A DNA stretch of 64,000 nucleotides from Alphaproteobacteria bacterium. GTDB lineage: Bacteria > Pseudomonadota > Alphaproteobacteria > JAUHZY01. The stretch spans positions 372,001-436,000 of the forward strand of contig JAUHZY010000001.1 in the NCBI GenBank assembly GCA_030425825.1, in the 5' to 3' direction. Positions 1 through 7,227 of this stretch are shown here, piece after piece. How positions within the stretch are numbered: position 1 is the stretch's first letter; each line of letters starts with the position of its first letter. The notes under the pieces were generated by a model. That model saw only the letters and a list, made by a program, of their open reading frames with translations. It did no database searches and was not told the origin of the DNA. The position numbers and the translations under genes are program-made.

Positions 1-2
1 AT

Positions 3-188
3 AATAGTGGCAGCGCTTATGCGATCAACGAGCTTGGGTATGACGACTTGGAAAACAATCCTGATGATGACAACGGCATATATGTCGATGAGCATGAAAA
101 TAATAAAAAATATAACCTTTTGACGTTTGACCCTCTCTTGTCAGGTGACGAGGCCGATGATGTTAATGATTTTGTAAATGGGAGCTAG
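3..188 (+). CDS. C-terminal end of an acidic phage protein (5' partial)
   Basis: An open frame enters from the left edge and stops with TAG at 186-188, giving about 61 residues. They are rich in Asp, Asn and Glu (for example LENNPDDDNG and YVDEHENNKK), with no membrane segment or motif I recognise. The frame is co-directional with the lysis genes that follow, and its stop lies just upstream of the next ribosome site. This suggests a late structural or tail-associated phage gene, but the function is unknown because most of the gene lies outside the window. Confidence 0.55.
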   Translation, partial: NSGSAYAINELGYDDLENNPDDDNGIYVDEHENNKKYNLLTFDPLLSGDEADDVNDFVNGS

Positions 189-192
189 AAAG

Positions 193-777
193 ATGGCTGT
201 AATCGTAGAGGCAAAAGACCACAAGGAAAATTCAACAGTGCAGTCCTTAGCAAATCAGATAATACCAGACAAGCTTTCGGTTGGTATAACACACCAAGAG
301 TTTGAAGACTGTTATGCAGCAGGCATTCCTATTGATAATTTTAGGGGCGGCGTGATTGTTGACATTGATTTTCTGGATGAGGAAGTGCCAGAAGGATTTC
401 CAAGAAGAAGCTATATTGATGAAGAAGATAATGAAGTCATCAAGAAGTGGCGTGAGTACACCCTTTATTACACCAACGAAAAGCGAGATGAGAACGACAA
501 TATCACCACAGAGGCAACACAAGCTTTGCTTGATATGGATAGGGCTGGATATTGCAGTGCTGGACGGACAAAAGATTTTGACAATGACGAGCTTGTCGCG
601 TGGTGCGATTATTTCGGGGATGGCCTGGATCTTTCAAGGATTCTCACTTTCTCTGAATTTAAGCACCAAAAGACAACAATGTTCAACCCGTACTATGTGC
701 CAGAAGAAGAGGCTGGCGTTGACATCAATCAGGACGGCGTTATCAAGTCGTTTTTCAAAAACTTGTTGGGGATATAG
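193..777 (+). CDS. Hypothetical prophage late protein
   Basis: A 194-aa protein with no family I recognise. An in-frame ATG at 178 exists, but ATG193 is preferred: GGAG at 181-184 sits 8 nt upstream, and the 178 start would overlap the preceding stop. The protein is acidic and soluble-looking, with a Cys-containing middle (EDCYAAGIP, AGYCSAG, AWCDYF) and an amphipathic C-terminus ending SFFKNLLGI. It lies immediately before the lysis cassette on the same strand, so it is probably a late gene such as a tail or host-interaction protein. That role is inferred from context only. Confidence 0.6.
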   Translation: MAVIVEAKDHKENSTVQSLANQIIPDKLSVGITHQEFEDCYAAGIPIDNFRGGVIVDIDFLDEEVPEGFPRRSYIDEEDNEVIKKWREYTLYYTNEKRDENDNITTEATQALLDMDRAGYCSAGRTKDFDNDELVAWCDYFGDGLDLSRILTFSEFKHQKTTMFNPYYVPEEEAGVDINQDGVIKSFFKNLLGI

Positions 778-789
778 GGAGGATGAGTA

Positions 790-1116
790 GTGGGAATTCA
801 GGAAGGCGCGCACATATATATAAGCGGACTTTTGGGCGGTTCTTTTGCAGCTGGGGTCATCTGTTCGATTATCGGATACTTAATAAATAGGGCGGTAAGG
901 GACATGGACCATAAAATTGACACAATGCAAGCCTCTGTAAATAGCTGCAACAAGTCAATTCAGGTTGTATCAAAGGATTTAAATGTGTTTAAGGAGCATG
1001 TGCCGCAAGAGTATTCCACCAAGCGTAATGTGGACCGCTTGGAGGACAAGTTTGAAAAGAACCTAGAGCGCATTAATGACAAGCTCGATCAAATATTAAT
1101 CAAGATGACAGGGTAA
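790..1116 (+). CDS. Small TM plus coiled-coil phage protein, possible lysis accessory
   Basis: A 108-aa protein starting at GTG790, with a strong GGGAGG Shine-Dalgarno about 7 nt upstream. Residues 8-32 form one hydrophobic segment (ISGLLGGSFAAGVICSIIGY). The rest is a heptad-patterned charged helix ending LERINDKLDQILIKM. The stop is 4 nt before the endolysin start, so the two are likely cotranslated. The topology resembles small phage proteins encoded beside endolysins that carry one TM anchor and a periplasmic or cytosolic coiled coil. Whether it acts as an antiholin, pinholin or something else cannot be read from the sequence. Confidence 0.6.
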   Translation: MGIQEGAHIYISGLLGGSFAAGVICSIIGYLINRAVRDMDHKIDTMQASVNSCNKSIQVVSKDLNVFKEHVPQEYSTKRNVDRLEDKFEKNLERINDKLDQILIKMTG

Positions 1117-1120
1117 AATC

Positions 1121-1525
1121 ATGAAAAAAATAGAATATGAACACTGGGGCCTTGTTCCAGTGAACCGTTGGCGCTGGAAATATTTCACCCCCAAAGAGCT
1201 GGCTTCCAAGGGCAATGGCAGCATCAAAATATTAGAGCATGCGCTTGATAAGCTCGAGCGAGTTCGTGAACAACTGGGAAGGCCGCTCGTCATTAATTCG
1301 GCATACCGTGATCCTGAATATAACGCTCGAATAGGGGGCGCGCGGATGAGTCGACACAAGGTTGGTGATGCATTTGATATCTCGCTGAAGGGACAAGATC
1401 GTCATAAGCTTCATCGTCTCTGCAAAGACGCTGGATTCACGGGGTTTGGCTTGTATAAAACATTTTTACACGTGGATTGCGGTCCACGAAGGCAATGGGG
1501 CAAATGGTCCCAGGAAGCCCAATAA
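1121..1525 (+). CDS. Phage endolysin, peptidase M15 (D-Ala-D-Ala carboxypeptidase-like)
   Basis: A 134-aa protein matching the small M15A-type endolysins (Peptidase_M15_3 family). It begins with the typical Y-F-T-x-x-E-L-A-S-K stretch (YFTPKELASK) and then carries both zinc-site motifs: SRHKVGDAFDIS (the SxHxxGxAxD zinc/catalytic segment, about residues 77-88) and the late HVDCGPRRQW segment, which supplies the last His. The family cleaves peptidoglycan cross-bridge peptides. There is no signal peptide, so release depends on a holin, and a holin-like gene follows directly. The length is normal for phage M15 enzymes, and both motifs look intact. Confidence 0.88.
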   Translation: MKKIEYEHWGLVPVNRWRWKYFTPKELASKGNGSIKILEHALDKLERVREQLGRPLVINSAYRDPEYNARIGGARMSRHKVGDAFDISLKGQDRHKLHRLCKDAGFTGFGLYKTFLHVDCGPRRQWGKWSQEAQ

Positions 1526-1552
1526 GGGCATTAACTCAAAGGAGAAATAATC

Positions 1553-1744
1553 ATGACATATCTTATCAACATTTTTAAATGGATTGGCGCACGCTTGAAA
1601 GAGCCATCTACACACGCCGCCCTTTTGCCTATTTTCGGCACAGTTGGCTACACGGCAACAGATGTTCAGCTTCAAGCCCTTGGTGGCGCATTCGCTGCTT
1701 TATCTGCCGTTTTGGCTGTTTTCTTGCCAGAGGGCAAAAAATAA
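1553..1744 (+). CDS. Holin-like small membrane protein
   Basis: A 63-aa protein with an AAAGGAG ribosome site about 9 nt upstream of ATG1553. After a basic amphipathic N-terminus containing KEPSTHAA, it has two hydrophobic segments (ALLPIFGTVGYTAT and LQALGGAFAALSAVLAVFLP) and a charged tail PEGKK. The size, hydrophobicity, and position between the endolysin and the spanin-like genes fit a class II-type holin that permeabilises the inner membrane to release or activate the endolysin. No experimentally known holin family can be named from sequence alone. Confidence 0.65.
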   Translation: MTYLINIFKWIGARLKEPSTHAALLPIFGTVGYTATDVQLQALGGAFAALSAVLAVFLPEGKK

Positions 1745-1959
1745 TGCTGGCTTTGGTTTCAACTGCTTTCGGGTTTTTAAAAGGTCTCCTGGATTTGTTT
1801 CGCAAGTCCAGGGATCAGAAAATTATTGAGAAGGCTCACGATTATGAAAGATTAAAAAAACATGCAGAACGCCTTGAACAGACTATTTCTATTATGCACT
1901 CTACTGATGGTGATGATTATCAACGCAGGGTGTACGCAGAAGATTTTGATGAATCGTGA
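1744..1959 (+). CDS. Rz-like inner-membrane spanin (i-spanin) candidate
   Basis: A 71-aa protein whose ATG overlaps the holin stop (TAATG at 1742-1746), indicating translational coupling. A longer in-frame opening back to 1579 lies inside the holin gene and is not used here. The product has a short hydrophobic N-terminus (LVSTAFGFLKGLLDLF) followed by a charged helix (KAHDYERLKKHAERLEQTIS). That is the N-anchor plus coiled-coil layout of Rz-type i-spanins, which pair with an outer-membrane lipoprotein. The embedded lipoprotein gene from 1862 in another frame is the strongest support. The anchor is short, so the call is moderate. Confidence 0.6.
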   Translation: MLALVSTAFGFLKGLLDLFRKSRDQKIIEKAHDYERLKKHAERLEQTISIMHSTDGDDYQRRVYAEDFDES

Positions 1960-2083
1960 GATTTTGATGAATTCTGATTGTTTATCATATGGGCGCATAA
2001 TCTTTAAGACAAGACTTAGTGAAGAAGAGGAACGCAAGATAACGCGTCACAACAATATTTATGATGCCAACTGCTTAGATTGA
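1862..2083 (+). CDS. Rz1-like lipoprotein (o-spanin), overlapping the i-spanin gene in another frame
   Basis: A 73-aa protein with a classic lipoprotein export signal: MQNALNRLFLLCTLLMVMII followed by NAGC as the lipobox, with Cys23 as the lipidation site. The -3 residue is Asn rather than Leu, so the box is imperfect. The C-terminus (SEEEERKITRHNNIYDANC) resembles many phage Rz1 lipoproteins that end in a conserved His-Asn and a terminal Cys. The first 98 nt are nested in the upstream spanin gene in a different frame, the known lambda-type Rz/Rz1 arrangement. Together with Rz it would fuse inner and outer membranes at lysis. The start has a weak ribosome site. Confidence 0.7.
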   Translation: MQNALNRLFLLCTLLMVMIINAGCTQKILMNREILMNSDCLSYGRIIFKTRLSEEEERKITRHNNIYDANCLD

Positions 2084-2265
2084 AGATTATTCAACATTCT
2101 TTCAACGCACGCCTTGCAGGCAATGAGGGCGTTTATGTTTTCCGCGATCCTTGTCTTGTCAGAGTACCTTTTATGAACAAGATTAGACATATTTAGATTT
2201 GCAACTGCTAAGTCTTGGTCTGGTATCATGTCTACAGAATCTAAAATTTCTTTGGCTTCAAGCAT
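2059..2265 (-). CDS. Small phage protein, divergent from the repressor (Cro/antirepressor position)
   Basis: A 68-aa product. ATG2265 is chosen over the upstream in-frame ATG (2316) because AAGAGGAGAG lies 7-10 nt before it. The sequence is mostly helical (EAKEILDSVDMIPDQDLAVA) with a possible CxxC (ACKACVERM) near the C-terminus. No helix-turn-helix is evident. It is transcribed away from the XRE repressor across a palindromic operator, a position often held by Cro-like or early lysogeny-control genes. Its 3' end overlaps the end of the o-spanin gene on the other strand. Function is unknown. Confidence 0.55.
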   Translation of the reverse strand: MLEAKEILDSVDMIPDQDLAVANLNMSNLVHKRYSDKTRIAENINALIACKACVERMLNNLQSKQLAS

Positions 2266-2343
2266 AGTACTCTCCTCTTTTTTCATCGTATAATGGGAAA
2301 TATCCCTAGTCAACATAAATCTCTTTTCAAAAGACGCACGGTA

Positions 2344-2376
2344 TGATAGTATAGTATCACTGATATTATACTATCA
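2344..2376. promoter_or_regulatory. 33-bp near-perfect palindrome, probable repressor operator with overlapping promoter
   Basis: The arms TGATAGTATA (2344-2353) and TATACTATCA (2367-2376) are exact inverted repeats. Inside them is a second palindrome, TATCA-C-TGATA (2355-2365), so the whole 33 bp is symmetric about 2360 except for the 2354/2366 pair. It sits between the divergent small gene and the XRE repressor. On the minus strand TTGATA (2372-2377) and TATACT (2348-2353) are spaced 18 bp apart, so a leftward promoter is buried entirely inside the palindrome, as expected for repression by occlusion. Confidence 0.75.
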
Positions 2377-2395
2377 ACCAAGGGTCAATTAAAAA

Positions 2396-2818
2396 ATGAA
2401 AGAATTTGCAAAGAATTTGCAGAAAATAAGAGAACAAAAGGGCTTGAGCAAGTCGAAGCTTTCTTGTGAGATTGGCAGGTCGCCAAGTTATATAGGAAAG
2501 CTTGAGGCTGGTACAATCAACCCAACGATTGACAATGTTCAGGAAATCGCAAAGGTTTTAGGTTGTTCTTCGGGAGACCTTACAGGCGAGAGCGTTTTGC
2601 CAAGGATTGCATCAAGTAATCCGAATCCTGTTGATAGAAAAATCCTTCAAGAGGTCTTTGATGCCGCAAAGAAACTTTTGGATGAAAACAAGGATAAGTC
2701 TTATACAGCGGATGACGTTCTTAATATTGTCATGGAAGGTTATAATGCTGCAATTGAGGCCGCAGCAGTTACGCAAAAGGAAGGGGGCCATGAAACAGAC
2801 AAACAAGCAAGTGCTTGA
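2396..2818 (+). CDS. XRE-family helix-turn-helix regulator (prophage repressor)
   Basis: A 140-aa protein. Residues 3-62 form a standard HTH_XRE domain: IREQKGLSKSKLSCEIG, then the recognition helix SPSYIGKLEAG, then INPTIDNVQEIAKVLG. The C-terminal part is charged and helical, with no LexA/S24 peptidase motif, so induction by RecA-stimulated self-cleavage is unlikely. It most probably binds the 33-bp palindrome just upstream and controls the divergent gene and its own expression. The downstream membrane-protein gene overlaps its 3' end by 29 bp, so the two form an operon. Confidence 0.82.
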   Translation: MKEFAKNLQKIREQKGLSKSKLSCEIGRSPSYIGKLEAGTINPTIDNVQEIAKVLGCSSGDLTGESVLPRIASSNPNPVDRKILQEVFDAAKKLLDENKDKSYTADDVLNIVMEGYNAAIEAAAVTQKEGGHETDKQASA

Positions 2819-3425
2819 TTCTGTTTTGTCAGATCTTGTTGGTAAACTACCTTCTCGAAAACCCTACAATAAAATATTACTTATAGTTGCTGCCTCTTCT
2901 TTTTTTATAGCATTGGGTGTATATGGCTATTTCGAACACTTCAAGGATCCCATCACAAAGACAGTTGTTAGAGAGGTTCATGTTGATCACCCCAAGACGG
3001 ACTGGTCGAAGCTTGATAGGAAAAGAAGAAGTATTTTAGCGGCGCAATCATTTGTCTTTTTCCCAGAGATTTTTTCAAATCGTCGCGATAAATATCATCG
3101 TGTTGAGTCTTGGCTCTCAAGTAAGGGAATTTTGACGGCAAATGTTCGAGATATTTTTTCATCTGGTGGTCGCCGTACCATTGTTATCAATGGCAACAAG
3201 CAAGAGGTTCCTAGGGTTTTCTATAATTTCTACAAACAACAGGGAGAGGTTTTATCTGTTTTTTCTGATGTTGGTCAAGAAGCCTTAACAAAGCATTGGG
3301 GAGTTTCTTTTTCAACTTTAGAAGAGCGCATAAATCACTGGAAAACTCAAGTTTCAGAGATGTCAAGATCGGACCTTCCTGCTGATATTCTTGACTATGG
3401 TGTTCAAGAATTTCTCGTCCAATGA
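2790..3425 (+). CDS. Single-TM protein of unknown function in the repressor operon
   Basis: A 211-aa protein. ATG2790 is selected because GGAAGGGGG lies directly upstream and the residues before it are a shadow of the repressor gene. It has a cytosolic N-terminus with one TM segment at about residues 27-49 (ILLIVAASSFFIALGVYGYF). A predicted extracytoplasmic domain of about 160 residues follows, containing WSKLDRKRRSILAAQS and FFPEIFSNRRDKYHRVESW. I recognise no family. Translational overlap with the repressor suggests a lysogeny-expressed (lysogenic conversion or exclusion) protein. Its 3' end overlaps the antisense methyltransferase remnant by about 215 bp. Confidence 0.6.
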   Translation: MKQTNKQVLDSVLSDLVGKLPSRKPYNKILLIVAASSFFIALGVYGYFEHFKDPITKTVVREVHVDHPKTDWSKLDRKRRSILAAQSFVFFPEIFSNRRDKYHRVESWLSSKGILTANVRDIFSSGGRRTIVINGNKQEVPRVFYNFYKQQGEVLSVFSDVGQEALTKHWGVSFSTLEERINHWKTQVSEMSRSDLPADILDYGVQEFLVQ

Positions 3426-4146
3426 TTTCCGCTATTTGCGGGACGATGCTGTTTCCAAGAGCTGCGATACGACATCGCCATCTAAATACGTCCATTCTAC
3501 TGGATATCCCATAAGCCATTCTATGAACTCTGGATTTATTTTTCCAGTCTTCACTAATTTTTCGTGTCCATATTTTTTTATTATTTGAGCTTTGATAACT
3601 TCTGGCAGTCCTTGTTGCCTGCTGTTTGGGCCTCGCCCCCTCCAGTCGCACGACAGCGGGGTAGGCAATAATCCATATTCTTTCCCTTTTATGAATGGAT
3701 CCAAGGCGGGCAGCTGATATAATGTGCCATTCCGCGTCATACCCGATCTTCCAGAGATCCTTAAGCACAACGTCAAGTCCGCAGCTTCGTAATCTTGGGA
3801 CATTTTCAATGATGGCGTATTTTGGTTGGCACTCTTTAATAAGTCTTGCGAATTCTGACCATAGTCCGCTTCTTTCACCTGCAATCCCCGCACCCTTGCC
3901 AGCTTGCGATATATCTTGGCAGGGGAACCCACCACAGATGACATCAATTTCTTTAATACCTGCATTTTCCAACTCCTTTTTATTTAATTTTGTGACGTCT
4001 TCAAAAATAGGAGTGTTATGCCAGTGCTTTTTCAAGACAGCTTGTGCGTAAGGTTCAATTTCACAGAATGCGACAGTCCTCATGCCTGCGCGCTCTAGCC
4101 CAAGTGAAAACCCACCAATACCAGAAAATAAGTCTAAGACTTTCAT
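3211..4146 (-). pseudogene. DNA (cytosine-5)-methyltransferase, damaged (two compensating frame changes, missing recognition region)
   Basis: Residues 1-163 are a good C5 methyltransferase: motif I DLFSGIGGFSLGLERAG, motif IV GGFPCQDIS with catalytic Cys76, ENV at 114-116 and motif VIII KRERIWI. From about 3687-3660 the homologous reading moves to another frame (YGLLPTPLSCDW ... NPEFIEWLMGYPVEWT), which is typical C5-MTase sequence. At about 3485-3474 it returns to the first frame for motif X (RIAALGNSIVPQIAEIIGR). The first frame stays open across the gap, but reads nonsense there. The usual target-recognition region between motifs VIII and IX is absent. The frame then runs about 200 nt past motif X, antisense to the 2790-3425 gene. 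I read it as a decaying prophage gene. Confidence 0.75.
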
Positions 4147-4360
4147 GATTCCCCCTGTTTTTGTTGTTCAAAAAGGGTAGGGTGATGGGGGTGTGAATGT
4201 AAATATGGTATGACTAGAAAAACCCCCTGATTCTTAAGGGTAGGTCACTGTGTAAGATTTGTGTCAAAAATATATTGAAAAAAGGTAAAATTGGGGTAAA
4301 TTTCGGCAAATTGGCATTTTGATGAGTTTCGCTAAATGGCGCAGAATATAAGGTGTAGAG

Positions 4361-4437
4361 TGGTCGGGACAGCAGGATTTGAACCTACGACCTCTACACC
4401 CCCAGTGTAGCGCGCTACCAGGCTGCGCTATGCCCCG
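4361..4437 (-). tRNA. tRNA-Pro(GGG)
   Basis: The minus strand folds as a full 77-nt tRNA. The acceptor CGGGGCA pairs with TGTCCCG, followed by discriminator A and an encoded CCA (4361-4363). The D-arm is GCGCAGCCTGGTAGCGC. The anticodon stem CTACA/TGTAG encloses loop CTGGGGG, giving anticodon GGG. The T-arm contains GGTTCAAATCC. Its 3' end faces the prophage genes, so it may be the phage attachment site. Confidence 0.95.
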
Positions 4438-4454
4438 ATCTTTGAGATCGACGG

Positions 4455-4483
4455 ATTATAGACAGGGTTTGAGCATAATGCAA
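4455..4483 (-). promoter_or_regulatory. Promoter of tRNA-Pro(GGG)
   Basis: On the minus strand TTGCAT (4478-4483) and a consensus TATAAT (4455-4460) are separated by 17 bp. They end 17 bp before the mature 5' end of the tRNA at 4437, as expected for a sigma70-type stable-RNA promoter. Confidence 0.7.
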
Positions 4484-4573
4484 TTATGTTTGGTCGGTAT
4501 ATGAAAATGAGTGTTTCCATATAGGATTTTTTATGGTATGGTCTGCCAAAATAATAAATCAAAAGGGACGACA

Positions 4574-5107
4574 ATGGCTAATAAGAAAGATCTTGATAAT
4601 TATACGACTATTAGTGACGAGCTAGGGCAAGCCTACGAAGCAAAAGGGAAGCAGATAAAGTCGCGTAATCTTTATGGTGTTTATGCTGGTTTTCTTGAAG
4701 GTGTTGCTATTGCTGCTGTCCTTTTTCTTCCGCGTCTTGCTGAGGCTGCAGGAGGTGATGCAAGTGTGATGAAAAGCTGGAGATGGCTTTCAGGTGGGTT
4801 TATCTCTCTTATTGGTTTAGCTGGTGGATACGTGGCAAAATCACAGCATAAAAATGCTCAGAACACGCAAGAATTTATGGATAAAGAATTCACAAATTTC
4901 GTGAAATCTAATCAAGAAAAAATCCGAGAAACTTTTCGTACAGAAAATATTTCAGAAACAGGCATTGATATCTCAGATATAAATGTGAGGAAAATTAGCG
5001 ACGCTTTAATACAGTTGGAAAAAACAGGTGCAGTTGCTTCAGATAAAGAGACGGTCGCTGCTTTTGCGCAGTTTGTGAAGCAAAGTCATGCGGCTAAAGT
5101 TGCATAA
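4574..5107 (+). CDS. Two-TM membrane protein of unknown function
   Basis: A 177-aa protein. ATG4574 is chosen over an upstream in-frame ATG because the sequence MANKKDLDN starts a soluble N-terminus and AAAGGGACG lies just upstream. Two hydrophobic segments, about residues 35-57 ([20 protein letters not shown]) and 71-88 ([17 protein letters not shown]), are followed by an approximately 90-residue charged helical tail ([20 protein letters not shown]). No known family is recognised. It stands alone between tRNA-Pro and phaA and is probably chromosomal rather than phage. Confidence 0.6.
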   Translation: MANKKDLDNYTTISDELGQAYEAKGKQIKSRNLYGVYAGFLEGVAIAAVLFLPRLAEAAGGDASVMKSWRWLSGGFISLIGLAGGYVAKSQHKNAQNTQEFMDKEFTNFVKSNQEKIRETFRTENISETGIDISDINVRKISDALIQLEKTGAVASDKETVAAFAQFVKQSHAAKVA

Positions 5108-5232
5108 AGCATCTTCTTTTTTCACGTCAAAATAAACGCAAAAAAACCACAACTTCCTGTTGCTTGTATACGTGCGTTCACGTTATGTTTGGAATCATTA
5201 ATTCAAGCATAAAATTCAAGGAAGGTTTCATC

Positions 5233-6405
5233 ATGGAAGAAGTGGTTATTGTCAGCGCAACACGCACAGCAATTGGGGGATTTCTCGGCGGCTTATCAAC
5301 GGTTCCTGCGCATGTGTTAGGTCAAACAGTTATTACAGCAGCGCTTGAAAAAGCAGGCGTTCCCGCAACAGATGTTGATGAGGTCATTATGGGGCAAGTG
5401 CTGACAACAGCACAAGGTCAAAACCCTGCACGTCAAGCCGCAATCGCAGCAGGTGTTCCTGCTTCCAGCACGGCTTATACAATTAACCAGGTTTGTGGCT
5501 CAGGCTTGCGTACAGTGGCACTTGGCATGCAAGCAATCCAAACAGGTGCAGCAAATATTGTTGTCGCAGGTGGGCAAGAAAATATGAGTCTTTCACCACA
5601 TGCGATGCATATGCGTGGTGGCACAAAAATGGGTAACGCAACATTGGTTGATACGATGGTTCATGATGGGCTGTGGGATATTTTCAATGGCTACCACATG
5701 GGTATTACGGCTGAAAATGTTGCCAAAGAATTTGATCTTTCACGCGAGGTACAAGATGCATTTGCTGCTACTTCTCAAGCAAAGGCAGGCGCTGCAATGG
5801 ATGCTGGTAAATTCAAAGATGAAATAACGCCTGTGATTGTCAAAAATCGCAAAGGTGACATCACAATTGATACGGATGAACATCCACGTCCTGACACAAA
5901 TGTAGAAGGCCTTGCCAAGCTGCGCCCTGCTTTTGATAAAGAGGGCACGGTTACAGCAGGAAGTGCATCTGGCGTTAATGACGGAGCAGCTGTTGTTGTG
6001 CTGATGAGTAAGGCGGAGGCAGAAAAGCGTGGCCTAGCACCATTGGCAACAATCAAATCTTGGGCAACGGCAGGTGTTGAGCCGGCGGTGATGGGCACAG
6101 GGCCAATTCCTGCTAGCACAAATGCGCTTGAAAAAGCAGGGTGGTCAAAAGATGACCTTGACCTGATTGAGGCAAACGAAGCTTTTGCTGCGCAGGCATG
6201 TGCCGTAAATAAAGGCATGGGTTGGAACACAGATAAGGTTAATGTCAATGGCGGTGCGATTGCACTTGGTCATCCCATTGGGGCGTCTGGCTGTCGTGTA
6301 TTGGTGACGTTGTTGCATGAAATGGCCCGTCGCGATGCATCAAAGGGGCTAGCAACGCTTTGTATTGGTGGCGGTATGGGTATTGCCATGTGTGTAGAAA
6401 AATAA
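5233..6405 (+). CDS. phaA: Acetyl-CoA C-acetyltransferase (beta-ketothiolase)
   Basis: A 390-aa thiolase, the normal family length. The start [12 protein letters not shown] at 5233 matches thiolase N-termini; the upstream in-frame ATG adds an unconserved leader. The catalytic set is complete: Cys88 in [10 protein letters not shown] (acyl-enzyme), His347 in GHPIGASG and Cys377 in CIGGGMG. It condenses two acetyl-CoA into acetoacetyl-CoA in the cytosol. The next gene is an acetoacetyl-CoA reductase of the PhaB type, so the pair makes (R)-3-hydroxybutyryl-CoA for polyhydroxybutyrate. No polymerase gene phaC lies in the window. The sequence cannot exclude a catabolic atoB role. Confidence 0.92.
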   Translation: MEEVVIVSATRTAIGGFLGGLSTVPAHVLGQTVITAALEKAGVPATDVDEVIMGQVLTTAQGQNPARQAAIAAGVPASSTAYTINQVCGSGLRTVALGMQAIQTGAANIVVAGGQENMSLSPHAMHMRGGTKMGNATLVDTMVHDGLWDIFNGYHMGITAENVAKEFDLSREVQDAFAATSQAKAGAAMDAGKFKDEITPVIVKNRKGDITIDTDEHPRPDTNVEGLAKLRPAFDKEGTVTAGSASGVNDGAAVVVLMSKAEAEKRGLAPLATIKSWATAGVEPAVMGTGPIPASTNALEKAGWSKDDLDLIEANEAFAAQACAVNKGMGWNTDKVNVNGGAIALGHPIGASGCRVLVTLLHEMARRDASKGLATLCIGGGMGIAMCVEK

Positions 6406-6501
6406 GACAGAACAAAAGAGGTGCGACTGCGTTCCAGAGCTGGTGATCTGGCAAAGTGACGTAGCGTTTAAGTGTATTATTAAAGTTAAAGGAAATATAA
6501 A

Positions 6502-7227
6502 ATGACAAGAAGAGCTCTCGTAACAGGTGGAACAAGGGGTATTGGCGCAGCAATTGCAAAAGCACTAAAAGAAGCTGGATACAGTGTTGTTGCTAATTAT
6601 GCAAATAATCATGAGAAGGCAGAAAGCTTCAAAGCTGAAACAGGTATTGATGTCGTTTCATTTAATGTTGGTGATTTTGACTCTTGCGCAGAAGGCGTTA
6701 AAAAAGCAGAAGAAATGTTAGGTGGGCCAGTTGAGGTTTTGGTAAACAATGCGGGGATCACAAATGATGGTATGATGCATAAAATGGATGCTGCACAGTG
6801 GAGTTCTGTGATCACAACAAACCTAAACTCATGCTTTAACTTATCAAGGCTAGTTATTGATAATATGAGAAATAGTGGGTTTGGTAGAATTGTTAATATA
6901 TCATCTATTAATGGCCTTGCAGGACAAATGGGACAAACAAATTATTCAGCAGCCAAAGCAGGTGTGATTGGTTTTACCAAGGCATTGGCATTGGAAAGTG
7001 CGCGTAAAGGGATCACGGTAAATGTGATTGCGCCTGGTTATATCAACACTGAAATGGTAGCTGCAATTGACCAGTCTATCCTTGATAAAATTGTTGCAAA
7101 AATTCCATCAGGACGCCTTGGCGAAAGCGATGAAATCGCGCGTGCAGTCTTGTTTCTAGCAGATGATAAGGCAGGTTTCATCAATGGAGAAACACTGTCT
7201 ATTAACGGTGCACAGTACTTAAGTTAA
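6502..7227 (+). CDS. phaB: Acetoacetyl-CoA reductase (short-chain dehydrogenase)
   Basis: A 241-aa SDR protein. It has the nucleotide-binding GGTRGIG motif (residues 9-15), NNAG at 82-85, and the catalytic Ser135, Tyr148 and Lys152 in SS...YSAAK. The C-terminus (VNVIAPGYINTEMV, GETLSINGAQYLS) matches the PhaB/FabG branch. Its position right after the thiolase favours PhaB, the NADPH-dependent reduction of acetoacetyl-CoA to (R)-3-hydroxybutyryl-CoA, over FabG. The ribosome site AAAGGA lies 9 nt upstream. Its stop overlaps the rsmD start (TTAATG), coupling an rRNA methylase to this operon. Confidence 0.88.
   Translation: MTRRALVTGGTRGIGAAIAKALKEAGYSVVANYANNHEKAESFKAETGIDVVSFNVGDFDSCAEGVKKAEEMLGGPVEVLVNNAGITNDGMMHKMDAAQWSSVITTNLNSCFNLSRLVIDNMRNSGFGRIVNISSINGLAGQMGQTNYSAAKAGVIGFTKALALESARKGITVNVIAPGYINTEMVAAIDQSILDKIVAKIPSGRLGESDEIARAVLFLADDKAGFINGETLSINGAQYLS

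Noticed and set aside
2607-2789. N-terminal extension of the 2790-3425 gene in the longer open frame
   Set aside because: It lies inside the repressor gene in another frame, has no ribosome site of its own, and the natural start (GGAAGGGGG before ATG2790) is downstream.
3432-3965. Separate 177-aa minus-strand gene inside the methyltransferase
   Set aside because: It is the out-of-frame middle part of the same methyltransferase, so it is described with the damaged gene rather than as a second one.
4352-4400. GGTGTAGAG / CTCTACACC inverted repeat around the tRNA-Pro 3' end
   Set aside because: One arm is the normal anticodon-arm sequence of the tRNA, so this 9-bp match is probably coincidental rather than an att core.
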